From: Bordetella genomosp. 13
Lineage (GTDB): Bacteria; Pseudomonadota; Gammaproteobacteria; Burkholderiales; Burkholderiaceae_B
NCBI RefSeq assembly: GCF_002119665.1
Contig: NZ_CP021111.1
Span: 1,116,001-1,180,000, forward strand
Reading direction: 5' to 3'
DNA length: 64,000 nucleotides
The position numbers and the translations under genes are program-made. The notes under the pieces were generated by a model. The model did no database searches. It was not told the DNA's origin and saw nothing but the letters and a program-made list of their open reading frames with translations. Each line of letters opens with the position of its first letter. The first letter of the stretch is position 1. This document shows positions 52,427-64,000 of this stretch, in pieces.

Positions 52427-52630
52427 GTGTCAGCGCGTGCGTAGAGTGTCTTGAAAACCATCCGATCCGGCATGATAGCTTGCCGGTGCTGCGCGACGCC
52501 GGCGGTGGGCAGGCATACCCGTAAGCGGGCATGTCGGGGTCGGATGCTATATTTTTCGCGCACGACGATTTCGATCTCCCCACGCATGCCCTGGCGGGTG
52601 TGCTCCAAGCGTCCACTGCCAGGAGCAAAA

Positions 52631-57523
<4,893 letters not shown>

Positions 57524-57524
57524 C

Positions 57525-58055
57525 ATGCGCACTCCCGACCCCTACACCAATGCCTATGTCGTGCGCCGGCTGGACGCCGGCGACGCCGCCGCCTATCGCG
57601 CGTTGCGGCTGGAAGGCCTGCAACATCATCCCGAAGCGTTCGGCGCGTCGTGGGAGGAAGAACAGGCGCATGACGCGCCCTGGTTCGCGGCGCGCCTCGA
57701 AGAGGGGCTGGTGCTGGGCGCCTGCGCTGCCGACGGGGCGCTGGCCGGCGCGGTGGGGATGTACGTGCCGGCTGCGGCGAAACAGCGCCACAAGGGCGTG
57801 CTGTGGGGCATGTATGTGCGGCCCCAGGCGCGCGGCTCGGGCGTGGCGCGCGCGCTGCTGGATGAATTGCTGCGCATGGCGTCGGGCCATGTGGAAGAGC
57901 TGCGCCTGACGGTCACCGCGGACAACGAGGCCGCGCGCAGACTGTACGTCGCGGCGGGCTTCGTCGAGTACGCGCGCGAGCCCAGGGCCTTGAGGGTGGG
58001 GCAACGCTACTACGACGAGATCGGCATGGCCCGGATGGTCGGCCGGGCCGATTGA
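57525..58055 (+). CDS. GNAT-family N-acetyltransferase
   Basis: 176 residues. The acetyl-CoA fold runs VVRRLDAGDAAAYRALRLEGLQ, then LAGAVGMYV, GVLWGMYVRPQARGSGVARALLDELLRM (the R/Q-x-x-G-x-G/A pyrophosphate motif) and LRLTVTADNEAARRLYVAAGFVEYAREPRAL. This is a typical single-domain GNAT with an unknown acceptor. It begins 1 nt after the giant kinase stop, so it is probably in the same transcript. The start MRTPDP has no strong ribosome site, as expected of a coupled gene. Confidence 0.9.
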   Translation: MRTPDPYTNAYVVRRLDAGDAAAYRALRLEGLQHHPEAFGASWEEEQAHDAPWFAARLEEGLVLGACAADGALAGAVGMYVPAAAKQRHKGVLWGMYVRPQARGSGVARALLDELLRMASGHVEELRLTVTADNEAARRLYVAAGFVEYAREPRALRVGQRYYDEIGMARMVGRAD

Positions 58056-58079
58056 TCGAAACCCCCGGCATTTGCGCGG

Positions 58080-58096
58080 GACCCTGAAAAAGGGTC
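58080..58096. promoter_or_regulatory. inverted repeat upstream of the XRE-cupin gene
   Basis: GACCCT / GAAAA / AGGGTC forms a 6-bp perfect stem 38 nt before the regulator start. It may be the operator for autoregulation or a terminator for the upstream GNAT gene; no T-run follows. Confidence 0.4.
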
Positions 58097-58133
58097 GTGC
58101 GGAAATTCTCGTATTCGGGATAAAGTCCCTGAT

Positions 58134-58706
58134 ATGGAAAACACTCCCATCGACTTCCAAGACGTGGACCGCCAGATCGCGCACCGCCTGAAGGCCTTGC
58201 GAGCGGACCGCGGCTGGTCGCTGGACGACCTGGCCGCTCGCAGCCAGGTCAGCCGGTCGACCCTGTCCCGTCTGGAAAACGCCGACGTCAGCCCCACCGC
58301 CAGCGTGCTGGGCCGGCTGTGCACCGCCTATGGGCTTACCCTGTCGCGGCTGATGCGCATGATCGAGGACGATCACGCGCCGCTGATGCGCCGGGCCGAG
58401 CAGCCCTTGTGGACCGACGCGCAAGCCGGTTTCGAGCGGCGTTCCGTGTCGCCGCCGGCGCACTCGTTGTCGGGAGAAGTACTGGAGTGCAAGTTGGCGC
58501 CCGGCGCCCGCATCGCCTACGACGCGGCGCCCCGGCCGGGACTGGAGCATCACCTGGTGCTGCTCGAGGGCGGCCTGCGCCTGACGGTCGAACAGCAGGC
58601 GTACGAACTCTCGCCCGGCGACTGCCTGCGCTACCAGCTGCACGGCGCCACCGAATTCATCGCCGCGCCGCGCACCGGCGCCCGTTATCTGCTGTTTCTC
58701 GTGTGA
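58134..58706 (+). CDS. XRE-family regulator with cupin domain
   Basis: 190 residues. The N-terminal helix-turn-helix (about 14-68) reads IAHRLKALRADRGWSLDDLAARSQVSRSTLSRLENADVSPTASVLGRLCTAYGL. A cupin-2 domain follows (about 105-188): VLECKLAPGARIAY, LEHHLVLLEGGLRLTVEQQAYELSPGDCLRYQLHGATEFI. The cupin may bind a small ligand or metal and control the DNA-binding part. It is 10 nt upstream of a GNAT gene, a common regulator-enzyme pair, so it probably regulates that acetyltransferase. Confidence 0.92.
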   Translation: MENTPIDFQDVDRQIAHRLKALRADRGWSLDDLAARSQVSRSTLSRLENADVSPTASVLGRLCTAYGLTLSRLMRMIEDDHAPLMRRAEQPLWTDAQAGFERRSVSPPAHSLSGEVLECKLAPGARIAYDAAPRPGLEHHLVLLEGGLRLTVEQQAYELSPGDCLRYQLHGATEFIAAPRTGARYLLFLV

Positions 58707-58716
58707 GGCCGCCGAC

Positions 58717-59250
58717 ATGTCCGCATCTATCTCGATATCCAGTCTGACGACCGAACAGGCCGAGCGCCATCTCGCCGAACTCGGCGCGGTGCTGCATGCC
58801 TGCGTACACGGCGGCGCCAGCGTGGGATTCGTGCTGCCGTATTCGCTGGCCGACGCGCAGTCATACTGGCGCGACAGGGTCCTGCCCGGCCTGCGCGACG
58901 GCGGTCTGACGTTGCTGGTGGCGCGGCGTGGCGACGCCATCGCGGGCACGGTGCAACTGGACTGCGCCACCATGCCCAACCAGACGCATCGGGCCGACGT
59001 GTGCAAGCTGCTGGTGCATCCGGACCATCGCCGGCTCGGCCTGGCGCGCGCGTTAATGACGGAGGTCGAGCGCCTGGCCCGCGAGGCCGGCCGCACGCTG
59101 CTCACGCTCGACACGCGCACCGGCGATCCGGCTCAGAGGTTGTATGCGGGGTTGGGATATCAGGTGGCGGGCATGATCCCTGGTTATGCGCGGGACCCGT
59201 CGGGCGCGGCGCGCTACGACGCCACCACGCTGATGTACAAGCTGCTGTAG
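58717..59250 (+). CDS. GNAT-family N-acetyltransferase
   Basis: 177 residues. It has LPYSLADAQSYWRDRVLPGLRDGGLTLLVARRGDAIAGTVQLDCATMPNQTHRADVCKLLVHPDHRRLGLARALMTEVERLAREAGRTLLTLDTRTGDPAQRLYAGLGYQVAGMIPGYARDP; VHPDHRRLGLA is the acetyl-CoA pyrophosphate loop and YAGLGYQVAG the C-terminal signature. The fold is complete. Co-transcribed with the XRE-cupin regulator. The acceptor is unknown; antibiotic or amino-acid modification is possible. It converges on the MFS exporter at 59272. Confidence 0.92.
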   Translation: MSASISISSLTTEQAERHLAELGAVLHACVHGGASVGFVLPYSLADAQSYWRDRVLPGLRDGGLTLLVARRGDAIAGTVQLDCATMPNQTHRADVCKLLVHPDHRRLGLARALMTEVERLAREAGRTLLTLDTRTGDPAQRLYAGLGYQVAGMIPGYARDPSGAARYDATTLMYKLL

Positions 59251-59271
59251 CGCTTGCGGGCGCTTCCGGCC

Positions 59272-60516
59272 TCAGGCCGGATCGGCGGTGCGTGGCCGGT
59301 CGCGCAGCGCCACCCAGAATGCCAGCTGCGACACCGCGCCGGCCGAGGCCATCACCACGGCCGCCGACACCGTGGGCGAACTGCCCAGGCCGGCCAGCGC
59401 GGTGCACAGCGCGCCCATCGCCATCTGGGCGCAGCCGTACAGGCCGGAGGCGGACCCGATCACCTTGGGGTTGACGCTGACCGCGAGCGTCAGCGCGGCC
59501 GGCGAGGCGATGCCCGCACCCAGCGTGAACAGGAACATCGGGCCCACCAGGCCGGGCACGCTGGCCCATCCGGCCAGCACCAGCGCCAGCATGACGAACG
59601 TGCTGATCACGCTGAGCAGATTGCCGCCCACCATCACGCGATCGATGGGCAGGCGGCCGATGATGCGCGTGGCGATGGCGCTGCCCAGCCACACTCCCGA
59701 CACGAGCACGGCCAGATAGACGCCGACCTCGCTCGGCGGGCGGTGCAACTGATCGACGAAGATGAAGGGGGCGCTGGCGATGAAGGCGAACATGGACGTG
59801 GTGGCGCAGCCCCCGCCGATGGCCAGCCCCAGGAATCGCCGCGATCCGAGCAGCTGCACGTAGTCGCGCGCCAGCGATCTTGCCGAGACCTGGGCGGCGA
59901 CGGGGCCCGTCTCGGGCAGCAGGCGCCAGGCCAGCACCAGGTTGGCCAGCCCCAGCACGCACAGGCTGCCCAATACCGCGCGCCAGCCCAGCACGCCTGC
60001 CAGCGCGCCGCCTGCGATGGGAGCCAGCGCGGGCGCGACGGTGACCATCAGATTCATCAGCGCCAGGCGCTTCGCGGCGTTCGCGGCCGAAGCCGTGTCG
60101 CGCACGATGGCCCGGCCCAGCACCAGGCCCGCGCAGCCCCCCAGCGCCTGGAACAGCCGCGCCGCGATCAGCGCATAGGCATCCGGCGCGAGCGCGGCCC
60201 CCAGTCCCGCGATGGTGTACAGGCCGAGCCCGACCATCAGGACGGGGCGCCGGCCATATCGGTCGGACAACGGCCCATAGACCAGCTGACCGGCGGCCAG
60301 TCCGAGGATGTACAGACTGACCGTCATCTGCATGGCGCTGGTGCTGGCCTGCAGGTCCCGTCCCGCCATGCCCAGCGAGGGCACGAAGATGTGCATGGCC
60401 AGCGTGCCGCTGAACGTGAACAGCGCCAGCAGCCACAGCGGCACGTGCGGCAGCTGCGCGGATGCCGCGGGGCGTTCGTCCGATGAGACGGGGTGTGCCG
60501 CCGTCGCGTCGTTCAT
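59272..60516 (-). CDS. Bcr/CflA-family MFS drug exporter
   Basis: 414 residues. It has LLALFTFSGTLAMHIFVPSLGMAGRDLQASTSAMQMTVSLYILGLAAGQLVYGPLSDRYGRRPVLMVGLGLYTIAGLGAALAPDAYALIAARLFQALGGCAGLVLGRAIVRDTAS. The P-S-L-P-like first helix, the GPLSDRYGRRP loop and the GRAIVRD segment identify the Bcr/CflA group, exporters of bicyclomycin, chloramphenicol and dipeptides. Its start overlaps the marR stop (ATGA), so this is a MarR-controlled efflux operon with a perfect operator at 60994. Confidence 0.93.
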   Translation of the reverse strand: MNDATAAHPVSSDERPAASAQLPHVPLWLLALFTFSGTLAMHIFVPSLGMAGRDLQASTSAMQMTVSLYILGLAAGQLVYGPLSDRYGRRPVLMVGLGLYTIAGLGAALAPDAYALIAARLFQALGGCAGLVLGRAIVRDTASAANAAKRLALMNLMVTVAPALAPIAGGALAGVLGWRAVLGSLCVLGLANLVLAWRLLPETGPVAAQVSARSLARDYVQLLGSRRFLGLAIGGGCATTSMFAFIASAPFIFVDQLHRPPSEVGVYLAVLVSGVWLGSAIATRIIGRLPIDRVMVGGNLLSVISTFVMLALVLAGWASVPGLVGPMFLFTLGAGIASPAALTLAVSVNPKVIGSASGLYGCAQMAMGALCTALAGLGSSPTVSAAVVMASAGAVSQLAFWVALRDRPRTADPA

Positions 60517-60974
60517 GGCGCTTCCCCGGTATCCGGGTTCGCTTCGGCGTCCAGGCGCTGGCAGATGTCCTGCAGCAGGCGCACGGCGCGCTGCAACTCG
60601 CGGTCGGCGATGCCCGCCAGGGCGGCCTCGCGCACCTGTATCGCCACTTGCTCGACCTGCTGGACGGTGGACTGGCCCAAGGGAGTGAGAACAATGGCCT
60701 TGGCGCGGCGGTCGGCGTCTTCCTCGCGGCGCGTGACGAGCCCCGCGGCCTGCAGCGCATCCAGCACGCGCACCACCGAAGACCCGTCCAGCCCCAGCGA
60801 TGCGGCCAGGTCCTTCTGCCGCATGGGAGCGCTGGCGCGCGACACGTGCAGCAGGGGCAACCAGGTCGCCTCGGTAAGACCATAGGGCTGCAGGCGGCGA
60901 TTGACGGCGCGCCGCCATGAGCGCGTGGTCTGGGACAGCAATGAGCCGAACCCGGCTCGCGTGGCATCGGTCAT
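60513..60974 (-). CDS. MarR-family regulator of the Bcr/CflA-type exporter
   Basis: 153 residues. The fold has LLSQTTRSWRRAVNRRLQPYGLTEATWLPLLHV, the reader helix MRQKDLAASLGLDGSSVVRVLDALQAAGLVTRREE and the wing DADRRAKAIVLTPLGQSTV. It should repress its own transcript by binding the 25-bp palindrome 20 bp upstream of the start codon and be relieved by a toxic ligand. It overlaps the exporter gene by 4 nt. Confidence 0.93.
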   Translation of the reverse strand: MTDATRAGFGSLLSQTTRSWRRAVNRRLQPYGLTEATWLPLLHVSRASAPMRQKDLAASLGLDGSSVVRVLDALQAAGLVTRREEDADRRAKAIVLTPLGQSTVQQVEQVAIQVREAALAGIADRELQRAVRLLQDICQRLDAEANPDTGEAP

Positions 60975-60993
60975 GATGGTGGCTCGAATTAGA

Positions 60994-61018
60994 TGATATA
61001 CAAATTAATTGTATATCA
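60994..61018 (-). promoter_or_regulatory. 25-bp palindromic operator of the MarR-exporter operon
   Basis: TGATATACAA - ATTAA - TTGTATATCA: ten-base arms pair perfectly around a 5-nt centre, 20 bp before the marR start. The segment is strikingly AT-rich in a GC-rich genome, so it probably holds the -10 region as well. Perfect palindromes of this kind are typical MarR binding sites. Confidence 0.75.
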
Positions 61019-61053
61019 CCCAATACCATCGCATGCGTGCCGCGAAAGCCACG

Positions 61054-61096
61054 CGGCACATGGGCTGCGGCGCGCGGCGCCGCAGCCCATGTGCCG
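61054..61096 (-). terminator. very strong hairpin with a 20-bp stem
   Basis: Arms 61054-61073 and 61077-61096 are perfectly complementary, with a 3-nt GCG loop. It lies 9 bp beyond the stop of the sensor kinase (61105, minus strand) and 36 bp from the marR operator. No T-run follows on the minus strand. It is the longest perfect stem seen in the window. Confidence 0.6.
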
Positions 61097-61104
61097 TCGC
61101 ATTG

Positions 61105-63021
61105 CTAAGGTTTACGCGGGGCGACGCGCGGCAGGCGCAGCGTGAAAACCATGCCCGAGCCCGAGGTGGCCAGGTTCTGCGCGCGCAGGGTGCCGCCCAG
61201 CACTTCGGTCACCATCTGGCTGCAGATGTGCAGACCCAGTCCGGTGCCGCCGCCGTGACGGTTGGTGGTGTAGAAGGGATCGAAGATGCGCTTGAGGTTG
61301 CGGCTGTCCACGCCCACGCCGTCGTCGGCCACGTGGACCACGACATGCGAAGCGCCGCTGGACGCCGTGCGGATGGTGATGTTGCCGCCCTCGCGGCCGC
61401 GGAAGGCGTGGATCAGCGCATTGTTGACGAGGTTGGAAACGACCTGCTCCAGCGGGCCGGGGTAGCTGTCCAGCATCAGCCCGGGCGCCAGATCCAGGCG
61501 CAGCCCGATGCCCTTGGACGAGTCCCATCTGCGCAGGTGGGGATGCGAGTCGAGCACGGCCTCGGCCAGATCGAAGTGGCGGCGCTCCATGGTGCTGCGG
61601 TCCACGGCCACCTGCTTGAAGCGCTGCAGCAGGCCGGCCGCGCGCTGTATGGCGGTGCGGGCCAGGTCCAGCGCGGCCTGCGTGTCCTGCAGGAAGTTGT
61701 CCAGGTCCGAGCGCTTCAGGCCGCTGGCCAGGCGCTCCTGCAGGGTGGCCAGGGACTGCTGCATAGTGCTCATCGACAGCGACGCGCTGCCCAGCGGCGT
61801 ATTCAGTTCATGCGCCACGCCCGCGACCATCAGCCCCAGCGAGGACAACCGTTCGGCGCGCTCCAGCTCCGCCTGCATGTTGCGCAGGTTGGTGTTGGCC
61901 TCGACCAGCGCGCGGTTGGCCGCCTGCAGTTCGCGCGTCTGGAGGTCTTCGTCGGCCAGCGTGTCCACCATCTGCCAGCCATAGCGCCCGGCCAGCAGCA
62001 GCGCCAGCAGCATCAGGCCGCCCAGGGTCAATTGCCAGCGCCAGTCGGCCGCCTCGGCCTGGGCGCGGCTGCTGTGCACGACCACGCTCACGCCGACCCG
62101 GCTGACCAGGTTGATGGTGCTGGCCTGGTCCGCGACCACGGTGCTGTCGAACTGCAGCCGCCGGAACACCCAATGGGCGGAGGCATCGCTGTGGCGCCCG
62201 GCGCTGGCGTCCTGCAAGGCCTGCCACAGCCCGGGATTCGTGTGCGGCAGCGCCATCTCGGGCCGGTCCAGCTGCCAAGCCCAGCTTTCGCGCGGCGTCG
62301 GCCCCTCGAGCCAATAACCCGCGTCGTTGACCAGGTGGATGTCCATGCCCTGCCGATGCCCCAGCGCCGCGAGCCGGTCCAGCAGGCGGGAAGCGCGATA
62401 GCCGATCGCGACGATGCCGAGCGGCCGCCCGTTCTCGTACAGCGGCGTGGCCACGTACAGGATCGGCTCGAGCGGGCGTTCGACATAGCCATACTCGGTG
62501 TTCAGCTCGAACTCCGACACGTACACCGACCCGGGCGACAACGCCACGGTTTCGCGGAAGTAGGGCCGCGATCGATTGTTCTGCAGGTTCACCGGCGGCA
62601 CGACCTCGGGCATGCCCTGGTGCATGCTGACGCGCAGCCTCTCGTTGCCGTCCAGGTCCAGCCAGCGCACCTGCTCGAAGGCGCCCGAGCTCTTGGCGAA
62701 GCTGAGGAACAGCCGGGCGAACGGCGAGTCGGGGCTGACGTCATCATGCGGCACCTGGGCCGCCAGGTCGCTGAGGAAGGCCACGTCGCGCAGCAGGCCG
62801 TCGAGCGTGCGGCGCACGATCTCGGCGGAGTCTTCCAGCAAGCCTTCGCGCGCGCGCCACTGCGGCGCCTGCGTGAGCGAGGCGATCTCCATCCACAACA
62901 CCGGGAAACCGATGAGGCACGCCAGCAGCCACGGCGTGACCATGACCAGGAAGCGCCGCCGCACCGTCGCGGGCAGTGCGGCGAACCGTCGCGCATGGCG
63001 CCTGACGGCGATCGAGGCCAT
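61105..63021 (-). CDS. sensor histidine kinase with periplasmic cache-like domain
   Basis: 638 residues. The first membrane helix (about 24-46, RFLVMVTPWLLACLIGFPVLWM) and second (about 335-357, LTLGGLMLLALLLAGRYGW) bracket a large periplasmic sensor region with FAKSSGAFEQVRWLDLDGNERLRVS and YFRETVALSPGSVYVSEFELN, typical of double-cache (dCACHE) domains. A coiled coil follows, then HELNTPLG (H404), LEQVVSNLVNNALIHAF, DDGVGV and HGGGTGLGLHICSQM. There is no HAMP or receiver domain, and no response regulator gene is adjacent. The downstream hairpin ends the transcript. It follows the EAL gene by 8 bp, so the two belong to one operon. Confidence 0.9.
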   Translation of the reverse strand: MASIAVRRHARRFAALPATVRRRFLVMVTPWLLACLIGFPVLWMEIASLTQAPQWRAREGLLEDSAEIVRRTLDGLLRDVAFLSDLAAQVPHDDVSPDSPFARLFLSFAKSSGAFEQVRWLDLDGNERLRVSMHQGMPEVVPPVNLQNNRSRPYFRETVALSPGSVYVSEFELNTEYGYVERPLEPILYVATPLYENGRPLGIVAIGYRASRLLDRLAALGHRQGMDIHLVNDAGYWLEGPTPRESWAWQLDRPEMALPHTNPGLWQALQDASAGRHSDASAHWVFRRLQFDSTVVADQASTINLVSRVGVSVVVHSSRAQAEAADWRWQLTLGGLMLLALLLAGRYGWQMVDTLADEDLQTRELQAANRALVEANTNLRNMQAELERAERLSSLGLMVAGVAHELNTPLGSASLSMSTMQQSLATLQERLASGLKRSDLDNFLQDTQAALDLARTAIQRAAGLLQRFKQVAVDRSTMERRHFDLAEAVLDSHPHLRRWDSSKGIGLRLDLAPGLMLDSYPGPLEQVVSNLVNNALIHAFRGREGGNITIRTASSGASHVVVHVADDGVGVDSRNLKRIFDPFYTTNRHGGGTGLGLHICSQMVTEVLGGTLRAQNLATSGSGMVFTLRLPRVAPRKP

Positions 63022-63029
63022 GCCGGCCC

Positions 63030-64000
63030 TCAGTGCTGCGCCAGGCGCTGCATGAAGGCCGACAGCGGCTCGGGCCGGGCGTAGTAGAAGCCCTGGGCGC
63101 GCGAGCAGGCATGGTCGACCAGCCAGTCGGCCTGCGTCTCGGATTCGACGCCTTCGGCCAGCACCTGCATGTTCAGCCGCCGGCCCAGGCCGATGATCAT
63201 GTCGGCGATGGTGTGCCGGCCGGGCGCGGTGTCGATCTCGTTGACGAAGTGGCGATCGACCTTGAGCGTGGTGGCGGGCATGGAGCTCAAGTGCGCCAGC
63301 GACGAATAGCCCGTGCCGAAGTCGTCGATGGCGATGGGAAAGCCCGCGTTGCGCAGCCCGCGCAGCAGCTGGCCGTTGGCTTCGTAGTCTTCGATGGCCG
63401 CGGTTTCCGTGATCTCGATCTCGAGCCGCTCGGGCGGCACGCCGTACTGCTGCGTCATGTCGATCAGTTCCTGCATGAAGTCGCGCCGCCCGAGCTGCAG
63501 CGGCGAGACGTTCACCGATACCGAGATGTCGGGGTAGCCGGCATCGCGCAGTTGCGCCAGCGCCTGGCAGGCCAGCTCCAGCACGTGCTTGCCCATGGGC
63601 ACGATCAGGCCGTTGGCCTCGGCCACGGGGATGAACTCGGAAGGCGGCACGCGCGTGCCGTCGCGCCGCGTCCAGCGCGCCAGCGCCTCGGCGCCGGTGA
63701 TGCGGCCGGTGCGCAGGTCGATCTGCGGCTGCAGTTCGATGCTGATCTCGCCGCTGCGCAGGGCGCGGTACAGCTCGCGCGACAGCGTGAAGCGCTCCTG
63801 CATCTCGCGTTCCAGGCCGGGCTGGTAGTCGACGATTTCGGTGGCGCCGCGCGACTGGGCACGGCGCAGCAGCAGCGTGCCCATCGCCATCGCGCCGCGC
63901 GCCGTGCCCGAATAGTGGTCGAGGTCGACGCGGGCGGAGCGCACGCGTATGAAGGAAGGATGATCGGGATCGTAGATGTCGACCGACTGCAGTTCGTCGA
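63030..64000 (-). CDS. EAL-domain c-di-GMP phosphodiesterase (5' truncated by the window edge)
   Basis: The frame remains open to the edge, so the N-terminal domain is cut off. The visible part is the end of a GGDEF-like or sensor region (GAMAMGTLLLRRAQSRGATEIVDY), whose key motif is beyond the window. A complete EAL domain follows: QPQIDLRTGRITGAEALARWTR, NVSPLQLGRRDF, EIEITETAAIEDY, AIDDFGTGYSSLAHL, LKVDRHFVNEI, LAEGVESETQ and AQGFYYARPEPL. All metal- and substrate-binding residues of active phosphodiesterases seem present. It is 8 bp upstream of the sensor kinase gene, which suggests that a two-component input and c-di-GMP breakdown are coupled. Confidence 0.92.
   Translation of the reverse strand, partial: DELQSVDIYDPDHPSFIRVRSARVDLDHYSGTARGAMAMGTLLLRRAQSRGATEIVDYQPGLEREMQERFTLSRELYRALRSGEISIELQPQIDLRTGRITGAEALARWTRRDGTRVPPSEFIPVAEANGLIVPMGKHVLELACQALAQLRDAGYPDISVSVNVSPLQLGRRDFMQELIDMTQQYGVPPERLEIEITETAAIEDYEANGQLLRGLRNAGFPIAIDDFGTGYSSLAHLSSMPATTLKVDRHFVNEIDTAPGRHTIADMIIGLGRRLNMQVLAEGVESETQADWLVDHACSRAQGFYYARPEPLSAFMQRLAQH

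Noticed and set aside
61009..63084. 691-codon plus-strand frame antisense to the sensor kinase
   Set aside because: Shadow of the kinase gene; it also begins inside the marR operator region.

Overview
The window is high-GC, gene-dense DNA, most likely chromosomal, from a betaproteobacterium. The Alcaligenaceae (Bordetella/Achromobacter group) fit best. Two orphan Bug-type tricarboxylate-binding receptors lie beside CoA-transferase, lyase and aldolase genes, four LysR-type regulators are present, ATGA start/stop overlaps are common, and a DUF802/OmpA/DUF2894/DUF3348 cassette occurs. This assignment rests on gene content read by eye, not on a database match. I saw no rRNA, tRNA, insertion sequence, phage gene or CRISPR array, and no island of clearly different base composition apart from a short AT-rich promoter patch near 23.8 kb.

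Layout. 0-1.5 kb: the end of an alpha/beta hydrolase and two small genes. 1.7-7.5 kb: a DNA-repair operon (beta-CASP exonuclease, ATP-dependent ligase, Lhr-type helicase, PdeM-type endonuclease). 7.6-15.9 kb: a mix of hydrolase, SRPBCC, SDR, TspO and MFS genes, ending in a MarR-MFS pair. 16-21 kb: two convergent catabolic units, Bug receptor / CoA transferase / CoA-ester lyase on the plus strand and Bug receptor / class II aldolase on the minus strand. 21.2-23.4 kb: a TonB-dependent siderophore receptor with a distant Fur-like promoter. 23.9-29.9 kb: N-formylglutamate deformylase, a three-subunit PaoABC-type molybdenum aldehyde oxidoreductase and a LysR regulator. 30.5-36 kb: the MotA/MotB-like cassette and a divergent membrane protein. 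36.3-43.3 kb: MFS exporters, a BON protein, an unusual 847-residue SDR/SPW/VKOR-like fusion and a LysR regulator. 43.5-52.4 kb: an EAL phosphodiesterase, glycogen phosphorylase and a CheB-CheR-histidine kinase hybrid. 52.6-59.3 kb: a 1,630-residue three-receiver hybrid kinase, two acetyltransferases and an XRE-cupin regulator. 59.3-64 kb: a Bcr/CflA-type exporter with its MarR regulator and perfect operator, a sensor kinase and a truncated EAL protein.

The most interesting system is the four-gene cassette at 30535-35113. It encodes a MotA/TolQ/ExbB-like membrane protein with a very long repeat-built tail (six 14-residue and eight 18-residue units), a MotB-like protein with the conserved membrane Asp and an OmpA peptidoglycan-binding domain, and two soluble proteins of unknown function. 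This is the logic of a proton-driven stator with a cytoplasmic tail, as in Zorya ZorAB, but with different partner proteins.

Signalling is also prominent. Two giant hybrid kinases are divergent from each other, and an EAL protein with a degenerate GGDEF, a second EAL protein and a cache-type kinase lie nearby, which suggests a c-di-GMP and phosphorelay cluster.
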